NCBI RefSeq assembly: GCF_000350225.1
Contig: NC_020795.1
Span: 92,001 to 156,000, forward strand
From: Chondrus crispus
Taxonomy: Eukaryota > Rhodophyta > Florideophyceae > Gigartinales > Gigartinaceae
DNA: 64,000 nucleotides
Reading direction: 5' to 3'
Made by a program: the position numbers and the translations under genes. Below the pieces are notes generated by a model that saw only the letters and a list, made by a program, of their open reading frames with translations, did not search any database and had not been told where the DNA came from. Positions 10,606 to 22,621 of this stretch are shown here, piece by piece; positions within the stretch are counted from its first letter, which is position 1; each line of letters starts with the position of its first letter.

Positions 10606-11568
10606 TTAAAAATTTATATCTGCAGCTTGCACTTTTTCCCATTGTTTTTTCTTTAAAACAAATAAAATTTGTGCAAGTGTCACGGCAAAGAAAAAAACTA
10701 TCATACTTTTAATCCTTTCAGGACTTTGTAAGACTATCTCAGTTTCACTTTGTCCAAAACCACCTATATTCGGATCACTTGTCATAGCTTGATTGAAAGT
10801 TAAATCATTACCTTCAGATATAATGAGATTTAATCCACGAGGAATACTTTGATTTGAGATATGACCATCTCGGTCTAATACTTCTATATTATAATCTCCT
10901 TGTGTTGATTGGTTAATATTTTTGACTATTCCATTAAATAGTGAAGTAATTGTATTGTTATTTGACTTATCTCCTGTTGGATACAGCTGGCCTCTTCCTC
11001 TATTACCACCTACATATATAGGATATTTTAAAAAATGTACTTTTTTGTTCGTACTTGGATCAGGTGATAAAATAGGAAAAATAATTTCTTTATTTTTATT
11101 TCCTGGTATTGGTCCTACTACTAAAATATTATCTTTATCTGTACTGTAAGGCTGAATATATGTTCCTTTAGTCTTTTCTTTTAATTCTTCAGGAATTAAA
11201 TTTTTAGGTGCTAATTTAAATCCATCAGGTAATATTAAAACAGCTCCCATATTTAAAGGACCCTTGTTTCCATTTCCTAAAATTTGTTCACTTTGAGTAT
11301 CGTATGGTATTTTTACTTTTGCTGCGAAGACTGTGTTTGGTAAAACGGATTGAGGTGTTTCAATCTCAACTGCTTTTTGTGCTAAGTGACAATTTGCACA
11401 TACAATACGTCCTGTTGCTTCTCTAGGATCATCGTATCCTTGCTGAGCATACAATGGAAATGCATTTGTATTTAATGGATATATTATATTAAGAAATATA
11501 ATACCCAAGTACATGCATATAAATATTTGAATAGTTGTTATCCAGTTTTTTGGTTTATTTAGTTTCAT
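10606..11568 (-). CDS. petA: Cytochrome f
   Basis: This 320-residue c-type cytochrome of the b6f complex carries electrons to plastocyanin or cytochrome c6 in the thylakoid lumen. A signal peptide covers about residues 1-36. The heme motif CANCH gives Cys57, Cys60 and His61. A C-terminal membrane anchor (about 286-304) is followed by KKKQWEKVQAADINF. The predicted mature N-terminus is Phe37 (FPLYAQQGY), where most cytochromes f have Tyr; the free amino group there is the second heme ligand. Confidence 0.97.
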   Translation of the reverse strand: MKLNKPKNWITTIQIFICMYLGIIFLNIIYPLNTNAFPLYAQQGYDDPREATGRIVCANCHLAQKAVEIETPQSVLPNTVFAAKVKIPYDTQSEQILGNGNKGPLNMGAVLILPDGFKLAPKNLIPEELKEKTKGTYIQPYSTDKDNILVVGPIPGNKNKEIIFPILSPDPSTNKKVHFLKYPIYVGGNRGRGQLYPTGDKSNNNTITSLFNGIVKNINQSTQGDYNIEVLDRDGHISNQSIPRGLNLIISEGNDLTFNQAMTSDPNIGGFGQSETEIVLQSPERIKSMIVFFFAVTLAQILFVLKKKQWEKVQAADINF

Positions 11569-11709
11569 GTAATTTGATTTTATAATGCAGATTCAAAAAA
11601 TTTTATACTTCTTCTTTATAATAACACTCTATATTTATTATTATTATTAAATAAAAAGTATTGCCATATTTTTAACTTAATATTTATATAAGATTTAATA
11701 TAAATAATA

Positions 11710-12426
11710 TTATTTATTAATTATTTTAAGTACTAAAATACCAGCAAGATATAGTAACATTATTGCTGATGATAAACAAATTTGTGTCATTGGATCAGTT
11801 GAAGGAGTTAGAATAGCTCCTATTATAGTTGAGAAAAAAATAGTGTATTTCCAATAAGATAACATGTTATCGGATGAAAAGATTTCTAGTATTCCTAATA
11901 TAATTTGAATTATAGGTATTTGAAATGCTACACCTGTACTAAATAATAGTAATAGAATAAAATTGAAATATTGTTCAAAAGACCATAGAGGTTCAACAAT
12001 TTCTGATCCATATTGAATAAAGAAAGATAAAGCAGCTGGTGCTAAGATTTGATATGCAAATAATAAACCAATAAAAAATAGTATAATAGAAGATATCAGA
12101 GCAGGTACTATTAAAGAAGCTTCTTGTTTTGTTAACCCAGGTAAAATAAACAGCATAATTTGATAAATTATAAATGGACTACTTAAAATGAATCCTGCAT
12201 ATACAGCTACTTTAATAGAAACAAAAAAATATTCACCAGGTGCAAGCTGTAAAAATTTTATGCCAGTTGCGGGTTGTTGTAGAATATAAGCTATGTTTTT
12301 AATATATATAAAACATATAGTATTAAATATCAAAAAGATAGATAAAGAAAAAAATATTCTTTGCCTTAATTCTTCTAAATGTTCTGAAATAGGCATCTTT
12401 GTTTTATTTTCCCATTGTTTTTTCAT
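11710..12426 (-). CDS. tatC: Sec-independent protein translocase TatC (Ycf43)
   Basis: This 238-residue protein has six predicted membrane spans and the TatC N-terminal signature MPISEHLEELRQRIF, the region that binds twin-arginine signals. It forms the receptor of the Tat system, which moves folded proteins into the thylakoid lumen. The FSTGVAFQIPI and LTPSTDPMTQ regions match the family. It lies upstream of petA on the same strand and diverges from apcE. Confidence 0.95.
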   Translation of the reverse strand: MKKQWENKTKMPISEHLEELRQRIFFSLSIFLIFNTICFIYIKNIAYILQQPATGIKFLQLAPGEYFFVSIKVAVYAGFILSSPFIIYQIMLFILPGLTKQEASLIVPALISSIILFFIGLLFAYQILAPAALSFFIQYGSEIVEPLWSFEQYFNFILLLLFSTGVAFQIPIIQIILGILEIFSSDNMLSYWKYTIFFSTIIGAILTPSTDPMTQICLSSAIMLLYLAGILVLKIINK

Positions 12427-12755
12427 AATAGTCGTTATTTTTTCAAGTATTTGTTATCTTATTAGGTAATCTAGAAGTTCGTAAATATTATATGTTAAAA
12501 AAATGAATCAAAAATATAATTATATATTGAACAAGTATTACAAAATCTGTCTTTATTCAAAGTAGCTTAATTTTTAAATATATTATAAGAAGAAGTATTT
12601 AAAAAAATACAAAAGCTGTAAGCTACAAAATTTTCCTTTTTGTTTATTAATTAATACAGCATAAAATATAAATAACTCTAATTATATAATTGGATAGTTG
12701 TTAGTTCTATATAAACAAATAAAAGTTTAATCTTATTGTAAGGAGAAAAAATTTT
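12427..12755. promoter_or_regulatory. Divergent tatC/apcE intergenic region
   Basis: No gene is visible in this 329-bp AT-rich stretch. It must contain the start signals for tatC (leftward) and the apcE-apcA-apcB operon (rightward). The only clear element is AAGGAG at 12740-12745, a good ribosome binding site about 10 bases before the apcE ATG. I could not single out a convincing promoter. Confidence 0.5.
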
Positions 12756-15419
12756 ATGATAGTTAAAGCAAGTGGAGGAAGTCCTGTGGCACGACCACAG
12801 CTTTATCGAACAGCATCGATATCAACGATTGCGCAAGCAGAGCAACAAGATAGATTTTTGCAATTAGGCGAATTGAATGAATTAGTTGCTTTCCTAAATT
12901 CTGGAAGTAAAAGATTGGAAGTTGCTGATTTACTTGGTAAAAATGCTAATATTTTAGTTGCTAAAGCAGCTGATAAAATATTTATTGGTGGATCAGCTAT
13001 AGCATATCTTGAAAGGCCTCAGGCATCATTTTTATCTTCTGAGATTAAAGATAATACAGGCAGTTTATCTGGTAATACTCAGAATAATATTTTTCAAAGT
13101 GTTACATCTGTTTTTAGTACTAATGATTCATTACCTCCAGGATTTAAGCCCATTAATATAGTACGTTATGGGTCAGTAAGAATGAAAAAATCTTTACGTG
13201 ATTTAGACTGGTTCTTAAGATACCTGACTTATGCGATTGTTACTGGAGATCCCAATATATTATCAGTTAATATTCGAGGATTAAGAGAGTTGATTGATAA
13301 CGCTTGTTCTAGTGCAGCTGCTACAGTTGCTTTACGAGAAATGCGGCAAGTTGCTCTTACTATCTTTACTGATGATATAGAAGGCCAATTATTAGTAAAA
13401 GAATATTTTAACGTAGTAATTAAAGAATTTGATGCTTCATCTTTAACGGATAAATTAAGAAAAAGAGAGTCAGGTGATTTACAAGGTTTACGTTTACCTC
13501 AAATTTATGCAAAAGCAGGTGTTGCAACCCAACGATTTGTAATGAAAACTTCTTTATCTACAGAAGAAAAAAATACTGTTATTCATGCTTGTTATAGACA
13601 AGTCTTTGAAAGAGATATAGCTAAAGCATATGATTTAGTCTTTTTTGATCTAGAATCTCAAGTGAAGAATGGTCAATTATCCGTAAAAGAATTTATACGA
13701 TTACTAGGAAAATCATCTATTTATAGAAAGCAGTTTTTTGAACCTTTTGTAAATAGTAGAGCCTTAGAGTTAGCATTTAAACATTTTTTAGGTAGAGGAC
13801 CAAGCTCATTAGAAGAATTTCAAAGATATTTTTCTGTTATCTCTTCTAGAGGACTTGCTGGACTTGTTGATAGCTTAATAAATTCTACAGAATATTCTGA
13901 TTATTTTGCAGAAGAAACAGTTCCTTACGCAAGGAGTCTAGGAGAGGAACCTCAAGAATCACGAAATTGGGGTGCTCAAATAGATTTATTTAACTATAGT
14001 ACTGTTTTTAGAAAAATCCCTCAATTTATTACTCTGTTTAGTGATTATAAAAATAGTTTACCAGATCAACATCCATATGGATTAAGTAATGATCCTTTAG
14101 GTATACAATTTGGAGCAATCTTTCCTCAAAATACTATAAATTTACGAAAAAAATCTGCGCCTTTTACTAAAGATACTCGTAGAATTTTAATCAGAAGAGG
14201 TCCTGGAATCTACAATCAGATAAGTCAACCTAGTTTACGTTCTAAATTAACCGAATCTTTAGGCCCTAAAGTGTTTAAATTAAATAATGTAGCTAGCAAA
14301 GTAGCTGTACTTCAAGATCAGGAGAATGTTGAAGCAAATTTAAGCCAAGTAATTAGAGCTACTTACTTAAGAGTTTTTGGTCGAGTTATTTATCAGGAAG
14401 AATTATTGAATCTTAAAAGATTTGAAAATCAGTTAAGAGAAGGTCAAATCTCTGTAAGAAATTTTGTGCGCTTATTAGCAAAAACATCTATTTTTAGATC
14501 TTTGTATTGGGAACCTTTATATATTTGTAAAGCTATCGAATATATTCACTGTAGATTATTAGGTAGACCTACATACGGAAGACAAGAGATTAATAAATAT
14601 TTTAATATAGTATATAAGCAAAGTTATTATAAATTGATCGATGCTATTATCGATAGTACAGAATATATAGAGTGTTTTGCAGACAATATAGTTCCTTATG
14701 AAAGATACAATACAGCTTCTACAGTATCTTCTAGAAATTTAAGATCTGGTATAAGTGCAATGCAATTACAAGTCCTATTACCAAATCAAAAACCAGCAAA
14801 GTTCATTGATTTAGGTTCAATTCAAGAAATTCGCAGTAATAACTGTATTCAACAAAGATTGTTACAAGGAGTAACTTCAAAAAGAGATCAAACAGTAATC
14901 TTTAAAGTACAGCAATCCACTAATAAATCTGAAATTAAGCAAATATTAAGAGCACTATACAGACAAATCTTTGAGAGAGATTTAAACTCATTTACATTAG
15001 GAGATGAATTTTATAATTTAGAAAAAGCATTTCTAAATCAAGAAATAAATATACAGCAACTTATAGAGCAGCTTGGTTCTTCTTCATTATATCGTAAAGA
15101 GTTTTACCAACCATACCCAAATACCAAAGTCATTGAACTCGGTACGAAACACTTTTTAGGTCGTGCTCCTAATAATCAAGCTGAAATAAGGTATTATAAT
15201 CAAATATTGGCTTCTCAAGGGTTATCTTATTTTATTTCAGCGTTAGTGAATAGTGTAGAGTACAACGCAATTTTTGGTTCGAATATTGTACCTTACCGAC
15301 GTTTTCCAACATTACCAGCAGCTAATTTCCCAAATACAGAAAAGTTATATAATGCGTTAACTAAGCAAAACGAAATCATAGTTGTGCCAAGCTTTAAAGC
15401 TATTGCTGGTAATCAATAA
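12756..15419 (+). CDS. apcE: Phycobilisome core-membrane linker (ApcE, LCM)
   Basis: This 887-residue scaffold builds the phycobilisome core, anchors it to the thylakoid and acts as terminal energy emitter. The N-terminal ~240 residues form a phycobiliprotein-like domain with a loop insertion near residues 85-130. The chromophore cysteine is probably Cys184 (NACSSAA). Three linker repeats follow, marked by FKHFLGRGPS near 345, CRLLGRPTYG near 600 and TKHFLGRAPNN near 800. Three repeats fit the usual ~880-residue red-algal form. It heads an operon with apcA and apcB. Confidence 0.98.
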   Translation: MIVKASGGSPVARPQLYRTASISTIAQAEQQDRFLQLGELNELVAFLNSGSKRLEVADLLGKNANILVAKAADKIFIGGSAIAYLERPQASFLSSEIKDNTGSLSGNTQNNIFQSVTSVFSTNDSLPPGFKPINIVRYGSVRMKKSLRDLDWFLRYLTYAIVTGDPNILSVNIRGLRELIDNACSSAAATVALREMRQVALTIFTDDIEGQLLVKEYFNVVIKEFDASSLTDKLRKRESGDLQGLRLPQIYAKAGVATQRFVMKTSLSTEEKNTVIHACYRQVFERDIAKAYDLVFFDLESQVKNGQLSVKEFIRLLGKSSIYRKQFFEPFVNSRALELAFKHFLGRGPSSLEEFQRYFSVISSRGLAGLVDSLINSTEYSDYFAEETVPYARSLGEEPQESRNWGAQIDLFNYSTVFRKIPQFITLFSDYKNSLPDQHPYGLSNDPLGIQFGAIFPQNTINLRKKSAPFTKDTRRILIRRGPGIYNQISQPSLRSKLTESLGPKVFKLNNVASKVAVLQDQENVEANLSQVIRATYLRVFGRVIYQEELLNLKRFENQLREGQISVRNFVRLLAKTSIFRSLYWEPLYICKAIEYIHCRLLGRPTYGRQEINKYFNIVYKQSYYKLIDAIIDSTEYIECFADNIVPYERYNTASTVSSRNLRSGISAMQLQVLLPNQKPAKFIDLGSIQEIRSNNCIQQRLLQGVTSKRDQTVIFKVQQSTNKSEIKQILRALYRQIFERDLNSFTLGDEFYNLEKAFLNQEINIQQLIEQLGSSSLYRKEFYQPYPNTKVIELGTKHFLGRAPNNQAEIRYYNQILASQGLSYFISALVNSVEYNAIFGSNIVPYRRFPTLPAANFPNTEKLYNALTKQNEIIVVPSFKAIAGNQ

Positions 15420-15612
15420 AATTACTGAATTGTTCAACGATAGTCTTTCTTGCTTGAGTACTTTACGAAAATAGTTTTTAGTACCTATAATAAAAGCTAT
15501 GATTCCTGGTGTTAACTAATTAATTGTATTGTATAATAGTATTATATATATAATTAGATTTATCGTGTTAATTAATTTTTATTTAATACAAAATAGCTAA
15601 GGAGTTTAATAA

Positions 15613-16098
15613 ATGAGTATAGTAACTAAATCAATTGTAAATGCTGATGCAGAAGCTAGGTATTTAAGTCCAGGCGAATTAGATCGTATTAAAAGTTTTG
15701 TTTTATCTGGTAAACGGAGATTAAGAATAGCTCAAGTATTAACAGATAATCGTGAACTTATTGTAAAACAAGGTGGTCAGCAATTATTTCAAAAGCGTCC
15801 AGATGTTGTTTCTCCAGGAGGAAATGCATATGGTGAAGAAATGACAGCTACTTGTTTACGTGATTTAGACTATTATTTACGCTTAGTAACATATGGTATA
15901 GTTGCAGGAGATGTTACACCCATTGAAGAAATTGGATTAGTAGGTGTAAAAGAAATGTATAATTCATTAGGTACTCCAATTTCTGGTGTAGCAGAAGGTA
16001 TTCGTTCTATGAAAGGTGCGGCTTGTTCATTATTGTCAGGAGAAGACTCTGCAGAAGCAGGTTTTTATTTTGATTATACTTTAGGAGCAATGCAGTAA
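15613..16098 (+). CDS. apcA: Allophycocyanin alpha subunit
   Basis: This 161-residue phycobiliprotein is a core subunit. The phycocyanobilin-binding cysteine is Cys81 in [13 protein letters not shown]. Full length with no gaps. A TAAGGAG-like site (GCTAAGGAGTTTAATAAATG) lies just upstream. It follows apcE after 193 bp and precedes apcB after 53 bp; the alpha and beta chains form the (alpha-beta)3 trimers of the core. Confidence 0.98.
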   Translation: MSIVTKSIVNADAEARYLSPGELDRIKSFVLSGKRRLRIAQVLTDNRELIVKQGGQQLFQKRPDVVSPGGNAYGEEMTATCLRDLDYYLRLVTYGIVAGDVTPIEEIGLVGVKEMYNSLGTPISGVAEGIRSMKGAACSLLSGEDSAEAGFYFDYTLGAMQ

Positions 16099-16151
16099 AA
16101 ATATACTAAAGATATATTTTATATTAATATAAAGTAAGGAAATTAAATATT

Positions 16152-16637
16152 ATGCAAGATGCTATTACTTCTGTAATTAATACAGCCGATGTACAAGGAA
16201 AATATTTAGACGATAACTCGTTAGAAAAATTACGTGGTTATTTTCAAACTGGTGAACTAAGAGTACGTGCAGCTGCTACTATTGCAGCGAATGCAGCGAC
16301 TATTATTAAAGAATCAGTTGCTAAAGCTTTGTTATATTCCGATATTACGAGACCTGGTGGTAATATGTATACAACAAGACGCTATGCAGCATGTATTAGA
16401 GATTTAGATTATTATTTAAGATATGCTACTTATGGTATGTTAGCAGGAGATCCATCTATCTTAGATGAACGTGTCTTGAATGGTTTAAAAGAAACATATA
16501 ATTCATTAGGTGTACCAATCGGAGCAACGATTCAGACTATACAAGCAATGAAAGAAGTTACGGCTAAACTTGTAGGCTCTGATGCTGGTAAAGAAATGAG
16601 CTTATATTTCGATTATATTTGTTCTGGATTAAGTTAA
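16152..16637 (+). CDS. apcB: Allophycocyanin beta subunit
   Basis: This 161-residue partner of ApcA has the bilin cysteine at Cys81 in [15 protein letters not shown]. The conserved Asn near position 71 ([11 protein letters not shown]), methylated in beta phycobiliproteins, is present. It is the last gene of the apcE-apcA-apcB operon, followed by a strong hairpin. A divergent paralogue, apcF, is at 60762. Confidence 0.98.
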   Translation: MQDAITSVINTADVQGKYLDDNSLEKLRGYFQTGELRVRAAATIAANAATIIKESVAKALLYSDITRPGGNMYTTRRYAACIRDLDYYLRYATYGMLAGDPSILDERVLNGLKETYNSLGVPIGATIQTIQAMKEVTAKLVGSDAGKEMSLYFDYICSGLS

Positions 16638-16659
16638 TATTAGATTAATTATAGTAAAA

Positions 16660-16689
16660 TCATAAGGAAGTTATTAAGCTTCCTTATGA
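16660..16689. terminator. Hairpin between convergent apcB and atpE
   Basis: CATAAGGAAG at 16661-16670 pairs perfectly with CTTCCTTATG at 16679-16688, with an 8-base loop and one more closing T-A pair. It lies 23 bp after apcB and 15 bp after the atpE stop on the other strand, so it could end or stabilise both transcripts. Confidence 0.7.
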
Positions 16690-16703
16690 GAACTATTTAA
16701 GCT

Positions 16704-17108
16704 TTAATTATTTAATACATTTATAGCTTGTATTCTAGCACGTGCTTTTCTCAAGTTTTGCGTTGCTTCTATCTTATCTTTATTACTTTTTGCTTCTGAT
16801 AAAGCAATAGTTGCTTCTTCTAAGTTATTTTGAGCATTATTAATATCTATACTATCAGCTTTTTCTGCACCATTAACTAGTATTGTGATATTATCATCTT
16901 CTATTTCTGCAAATCCTCCTAAAAGAATAATTGGTTGCCACTCTCTATCAATACGTACACGCATAACACCTATATCTAGAGCTGTTAATAATGGTATATG
17001 GCCTTTCAAAATGCCTAGTTGTCCAGTACTGCTGGGTAAAATAACTTCTTCTGCATTTGCATCCCACACAGTTTTATCTGGAGCAATTACACGTATATTT
17101 AATGTCAT
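16704..17108 (-). CDS. atpE: ATP synthase CF1 epsilon subunit
   Basis: This 134-residue rotor subunit has an N-terminal beta-sandwich (LNIRVIAPDKTVWDANAEEVILP, GQLGILKGHIPLLTALDIG) and a C-terminal helical hairpin rich in Ala and Lys. It couples rotation to catalysis and inhibits wasteful ATP hydrolysis. It follows atpB by 14 bp on the minus strand, the standard atpB-atpE pair, apart from the other ATP synthase genes at 34-38 kb. Confidence 0.97.
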   Translation of the reverse strand: MTLNIRVIAPDKTVWDANAEEVILPSSTGQLGILKGHIPLLTALDIGVMRVRIDREWQPIILLGGFAEIEDDNITILVNGAEKADSIDINNAQNNLEEATIALSEAKSNKDKIEATQNLRKARARIQAINVLNN

Positions 17109-17122
17109 GTAATGTTATCCTT

Positions 17123-18902
<1,780 letters not shown>

Positions 18903-19421
18903 TTAGTTATTTACGTTATTCGATCTTCTAGTCATTTTCAACCAGTTTTGAGCTTCAATATAATTATTAGGAGCTAAATATATTGCTTGTTGCCAATATT
19001 CTGCGGCTTTATCAAACATGGTTTTTGATACATTTAGATTATTTTTATCAGCTGCTTTTAATCCTTGATAGTGATATATTACAGCAATATTGTTTAAAGC
19101 TTGTGGTAATTTATTATTTAATTCTAATGCTTGATGATAATATTCAAGTGCTTTAATATGTTCCCCGTTACTTGCATAAATTAGGCCTATATTGTATAGT
19201 ATGTATGATCTGTCATATGGATCTTCTTCTAAGCCTAAAGCTTCATAATAATTTTCTAGCGCTTCTGCATATTCACCTTCTGACTGTGCAGACATACCAT
19301 CTCTATAGTAACAAAAAGCTTGTTTTTCTTCTTTACTTGTAGGTAAAACTTTTAATACTATATCGGCTAATACTGTAAAAGTTTTATCTATGAAATTATC
19401 ATTTTTTTGTAAACGCGGCAT
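18903..19421 (-). CDS. ycf3: Photosystem I assembly protein Ycf3
   Basis: This 172-residue TPR protein starts with the near-invariant [15 protein letters not shown]. Three TPR motifs follow, for example [21 protein letters not shown] and [19 protein letters not shown]. It is a thylakoid-associated chaperone for photosystem I subunits. There is no intron, unlike land-plant ycf3. It diverges from infB across 177 bp. Confidence 0.97.
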   Translation of the reverse strand: MPRLQKNDNFIDKTFTVLADIVLKVLPTSKEEKQAFCYYRDGMSAQSEGEYAEALENYYEALGLEEDPYDRSYILYNIGLIYASNGEHIKALEYYHQALELNNKLPQALNNIAVIYHYQGLKAADKNNLNVSKTMFDKAAEYWQQAIYLAPNNYIEAQNWLKMTRRSNNVNN

Positions 19422-19598
19422 ATTTATCCTTTAATCTTTATATTTTAATACAACGTCTTATGTTGCTATATTCTATTATTTCTTTTATTTATAATAAAAA
19501 TATATCTGATAGTATTTTTTGTATTTTGTCGTTACTCATAATAGATTTTTCCATCAATATTAAATAATTATAAACATCATTAGTTTAAATTTCAAATC

Positions 19599-21926
19599 AT
19601 GAAAAATATGACAAACAAAATTTTATATCATTGTAAGGTATTTAAGGTAAAAAGAAGATTTTCTAATTTTATATACTGTATATCATTGAAAAAGCAAGAT
19701 CAAGAATCTATTTTTTTATTAAAAAATCCAATGTTAGTATATACATTAGAAGAAATAGAAAAAGTTGAAAAAAAAAGTCTTATGTTGGATACATCAGTAG
19801 AAATAATTGATGATCAAGATATAAAATTAGTTTCCGATTTTACTCCTAAATTTGAAAAAAAACATAAAAATTCTTCTCGTTCTGAAAGTAATATAGAAGA
19901 TAAAAAAAATAAAACTAAAATAAAAAAGAAAGCTCGTAGTCAAATGATTTTGGATAATGATGAAATTTTTATTGACGACCATAAATTAATTCCTAATTCT
20001 AATAAAGATTCTGTAAATATTTCTTTGCCTAAACTCTCTAAGCAAAAAAAACAAAAGAAAAAAATTAAAGTTAAGAAAAATTTATTAAAAGATATCTCAG
20101 ATAATATAAATCTGAATACAGAATGTTTGCAGGATGCAAAAATTAATCATAATCATCTTGATAAAAATATAGTAAAAAAAGAAATAATAATAGATAGTCC
20201 TTTAACAATAGAACAATTAGCATATAAATTAAATGTTCCGGAAGCTGCGATAATTACATGGCTATTCTTACAAGGTGTTTCTGTAACTATTAATCAAGTT
20301 GTTGATATTTCGATAGCTTCTCAAGTTGCAAGTCATTATGATTTTACTATATTAGATTCATCTATTCATACAAAAGAAAATCATAAAAATAAGATTGACA
20401 TTATAAATGGTCAAAAGAGAGCTCCAATTGTAGTTATTTTCGGACATGTAGATCACGGTAAGACTACTTTATTAGACAGTATTAGAAAAACTAATACAGT
20501 CTCTCATGAAGTAGGTGGTATTACTCAATCGATTATAGGTTATGAAGTTGAGCACCAATACTTTGCGACGAAAGAACAATTAGTCTTTTTGGATACGCCT
20601 GGTCATCAAGCTTTTTCAAGTATGAGATTAAGAGGAGCTCAAGTAAGTGATGTAGCTATTTTACTAGTTGCTGCTGATGATGGATTAAAAAAACAAACTA
20701 TTGAAGCGATTGATTATATTATGAATAATCAAATACCGTACATAGTTGCTATTAATAAAACTGATAAGTTAGATCTTAATCTTTCAATAGTTAGAGAACA
20801 GTTAGCAAATTATAATATTGTTGACCAAAACATGTACGGTAATAGTAATATAATAGAAATCAGTGCTTTAACGGGTAAAAATATAGACTTATTGTTAAAT
20901 CAAATATGTGAACTATCTAATAAATTATCTTTAAAATCCGATAACAATTCTCTAGCTCAAGGTACGATTTTAGAATCTTATTTAGATAAACAAATGGGAG
21001 CTGTTGCAAATATTGTAATTAAAAATGGTGCACTAAAAGTTGGGCATACAATAGTTTCAGGTAATACTTATGGACGTATTAAAGCAATTATGGATCATAC
21101 AGGTTCAAAAATTAATTATGCTATAGCTTCTTCAGTCGTAAATATTTATGGTTTTCCTTCTATACCTGAAGCAGGTCTTCATTTTCAAGTTATAAAAAGC
21201 GAGAAAAATTCTAAATATTTGATAAATAAATACATTCATAAGCATACAGAGTCTAATATTAATAAATCATTAAATAAACGAATTACATTAGATAGTTGTA
21301 GTAATAAATCAAGACTTAAGCAAGTTAACTTAATTATTAAAGCTGATACACAAGGTTCCATAGAAGCTATAATAAATTCTTTGGCACAAATACCGCAAGA
21401 TAAAGTGCAACTTAATATATTGTCCGCAACTTCAGGATGCATATGTCATAAAGACATTGATTTAGCAACTACTAGTAAATCAGCTATTATAGGTTTCAAT
21501 ACTAATATAGAAACTACCATTAGTAAGTTAGCTAAGAAATTAGATCTCAATATACAAAAATTTGAAGTGATTTATGATTTATTAGAATATCTTCAAGATT
21601 ATATGCTAAATTTAATGGATATTGAATATGATAAAGTAGAAATTGGAGAAGCTATTATTAAAACAGTCTTTCATGTTAATAAAGGTATGGTTGCAGGTTG
21701 CATCGTAAATCGAGGTAAGTTAAAAAGAAATGCACATATAGTAATTTACCGTGATAAAGAATTACTTTATAAAGGTAAATTAGATTCTTTAAAGCACATG
21801 AAAGATAATATTGATGAAGTCTTAGAAGGAAATGAGTGTGGCGTTATGTGTAATAATTATAATGATTTTATAAAATTTGATATTATAAAAGCTTATGAAC
21901 TTATTAAAGTACAAAAAGTTTTATAG
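19599..21926 (+). CDS. infB: Translation initiation factor IF-2
   Basis: This 775-residue GTPase positions initiator tRNA on the small subunit. The N-terminal ~200 residues are a lysine-rich, poorly conserved linker. Then come an IF2N-like segment (LTIEQLAYKLNVPEAAIITWLF) and the G domain with GHVDHGKTT, DTPGHQAF and NKTD. The C-terminal domains include IKADTQGSIEAI. Full length, so probably active. It converges on rps18 with a 15-bp perfect hairpin between them. Confidence 0.97.
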   Translation: MKNMTNKILYHCKVFKVKRRFSNFIYCISLKKQDQESIFLLKNPMLVYTLEEIEKVEKKSLMLDTSVEIIDDQDIKLVSDFTPKFEKKHKNSSRSESNIEDKKNKTKIKKKARSQMILDNDEIFIDDHKLIPNSNKDSVNISLPKLSKQKKQKKKIKVKKNLLKDISDNINLNTECLQDAKINHNHLDKNIVKKEIIIDSPLTIEQLAYKLNVPEAAIITWLFLQGVSVTINQVVDISIASQVASHYDFTILDSSIHTKENHKNKIDIINGQKRAPIVVIFGHVDHGKTTLLDSIRKTNTVSHEVGGITQSIIGYEVEHQYFATKEQLVFLDTPGHQAFSSMRLRGAQVSDVAILLVAADDGLKKQTIEAIDYIMNNQIPYIVAINKTDKLDLNLSIVREQLANYNIVDQNMYGNSNIIEISALTGKNIDLLLNQICELSNKLSLKSDNNSLAQGTILESYLDKQMGAVANIVIKNGALKVGHTIVSGNTYGRIKAIMDHTGSKINYAIASSVVNIYGFPSIPEAGLHFQVIKSEKNSKYLINKYIHKHTESNINKSLNKRITLDSCSNKSRLKQVNLIIKADTQGSIEAIINSLAQIPQDKVQLNILSATSGCICHKDIDLATTSKSAIIGFNTNIETTISKLAKKLDLNIQKFEVIYDLLEYLQDYMLNLMDIEYDKVEIGEAIIKTVFHVNKGMVAGCIVNRGKLKRNAHIVIYRDKELLYKGKLDSLKHMKDNIDEVLEGNECGVMCNNYNDFIKFDIIKAYELIKVQKVL

Positions 21927-21927
21927 A

Positions 21928-21962
21928 ATAAATAATGTAAAATATATTTTTACATTATTTAT
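21928..21962. terminator. Hairpin between convergent infB and rps18
   Basis: The arms 21928-21942 and 21948-21962 are perfect 15-base complements (ATAAATAATGTAAAA and its reverse complement) with a 5-base TATAT loop. It begins two bases after the infB stop codon and ends 34 bases from the rps18 stop. Confidence 0.7.
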
Positions 21963-21996
21963 ATTAAAGACAATAATGATAAAGAATTTAGTATAT

Positions 21997-22209
21997 CTAA
22001 TCTCTATTAAAAAAAGGGAGTAATGAAAGAATACGTGCTCTTTTAATAGATTTTGTTAGTTTTTTCTGTTTTTTTGCACTAAGACCTGTTGAACGTCTAG
22101 ATAAAATTTTTCCTTGGTCAGAAATGAATTTTCTTAATAAGTCTATATCCTTATAATCAAGAATTTCATGTTGCTTAACAGGTGAAGATTTTTTTTTATA
22201 TAAAATCAT
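21997..22209 (-). CDS. rps18: Ribosomal protein bS18
   Basis: This 70-residue basic protein has the bS18 core [21 protein letters not shown] followed by [20 protein letters not shown]. It binds the platform of the small subunit next to bS6. It forms a two-gene unit with rpl33, which lies 36 bp upstream on the same strand. Confidence 0.96.
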   Translation of the reverse strand: MILYKKKSSPVKQHEILDYKDIDLLRKFISDQGKILSRRSTGLSAKKQKKLTKSIKRARILSLLPFFNRD

Positions 22210-22245
22210 ATATTTCTGTGTATTAATAACTTATTTTTATTAATA

Positions 22246-22443
22246 TTATTTAATTTCTTTAAAATTAGAATGTCTATTACAATTTGGACAAAATTTCTTG
22301 ATTTCTAAGCGATTAGGTGTATTTCTTCTATTTTTTGAAGTTGTGTAGCGAAAAATTCCAGCTTTTCTTTTCATATTACTTGAAAGATTTCTACATTCAC
22401 ATTCTAAAGTAATTATTCTTCTTGCTCCTTTATTTTTTCCCAT
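22246..22443 (-). CDS. rpl33: Ribosomal protein bL33
   Basis: This 65-residue protein starts [16 protein letters not shown] and ends [16 protein letters not shown]. It keeps two cysteine pairs (C15 and C17 in LECECR, plus CPNC), compatible with a zinc-binding bL33. It heads the rpl33-rps18 unit and diverges from rps20. Confidence 0.96.
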   Translation of the reverse strand: MGKNKGARRIITLECECRNLSSNMKRKAGIFRYTTSKNRRNTPNRLEIKKFCPNCNRHSNFKEIK

Positions 22444-22621
22444 TTTTCATTTATTATTAGTTTGTATATTCATTATCTCATGTTTGCATGTTAACTATCA
22501 AGTCTAAATATTATTTGTACATATTATTTTATTAAAATTATGTATATATTTCACAAATAATATAATAACTCTTGACTGATGTTATCTGACTGTATTTTAC
22601 TTTTTTTATATTGTGAATTTT

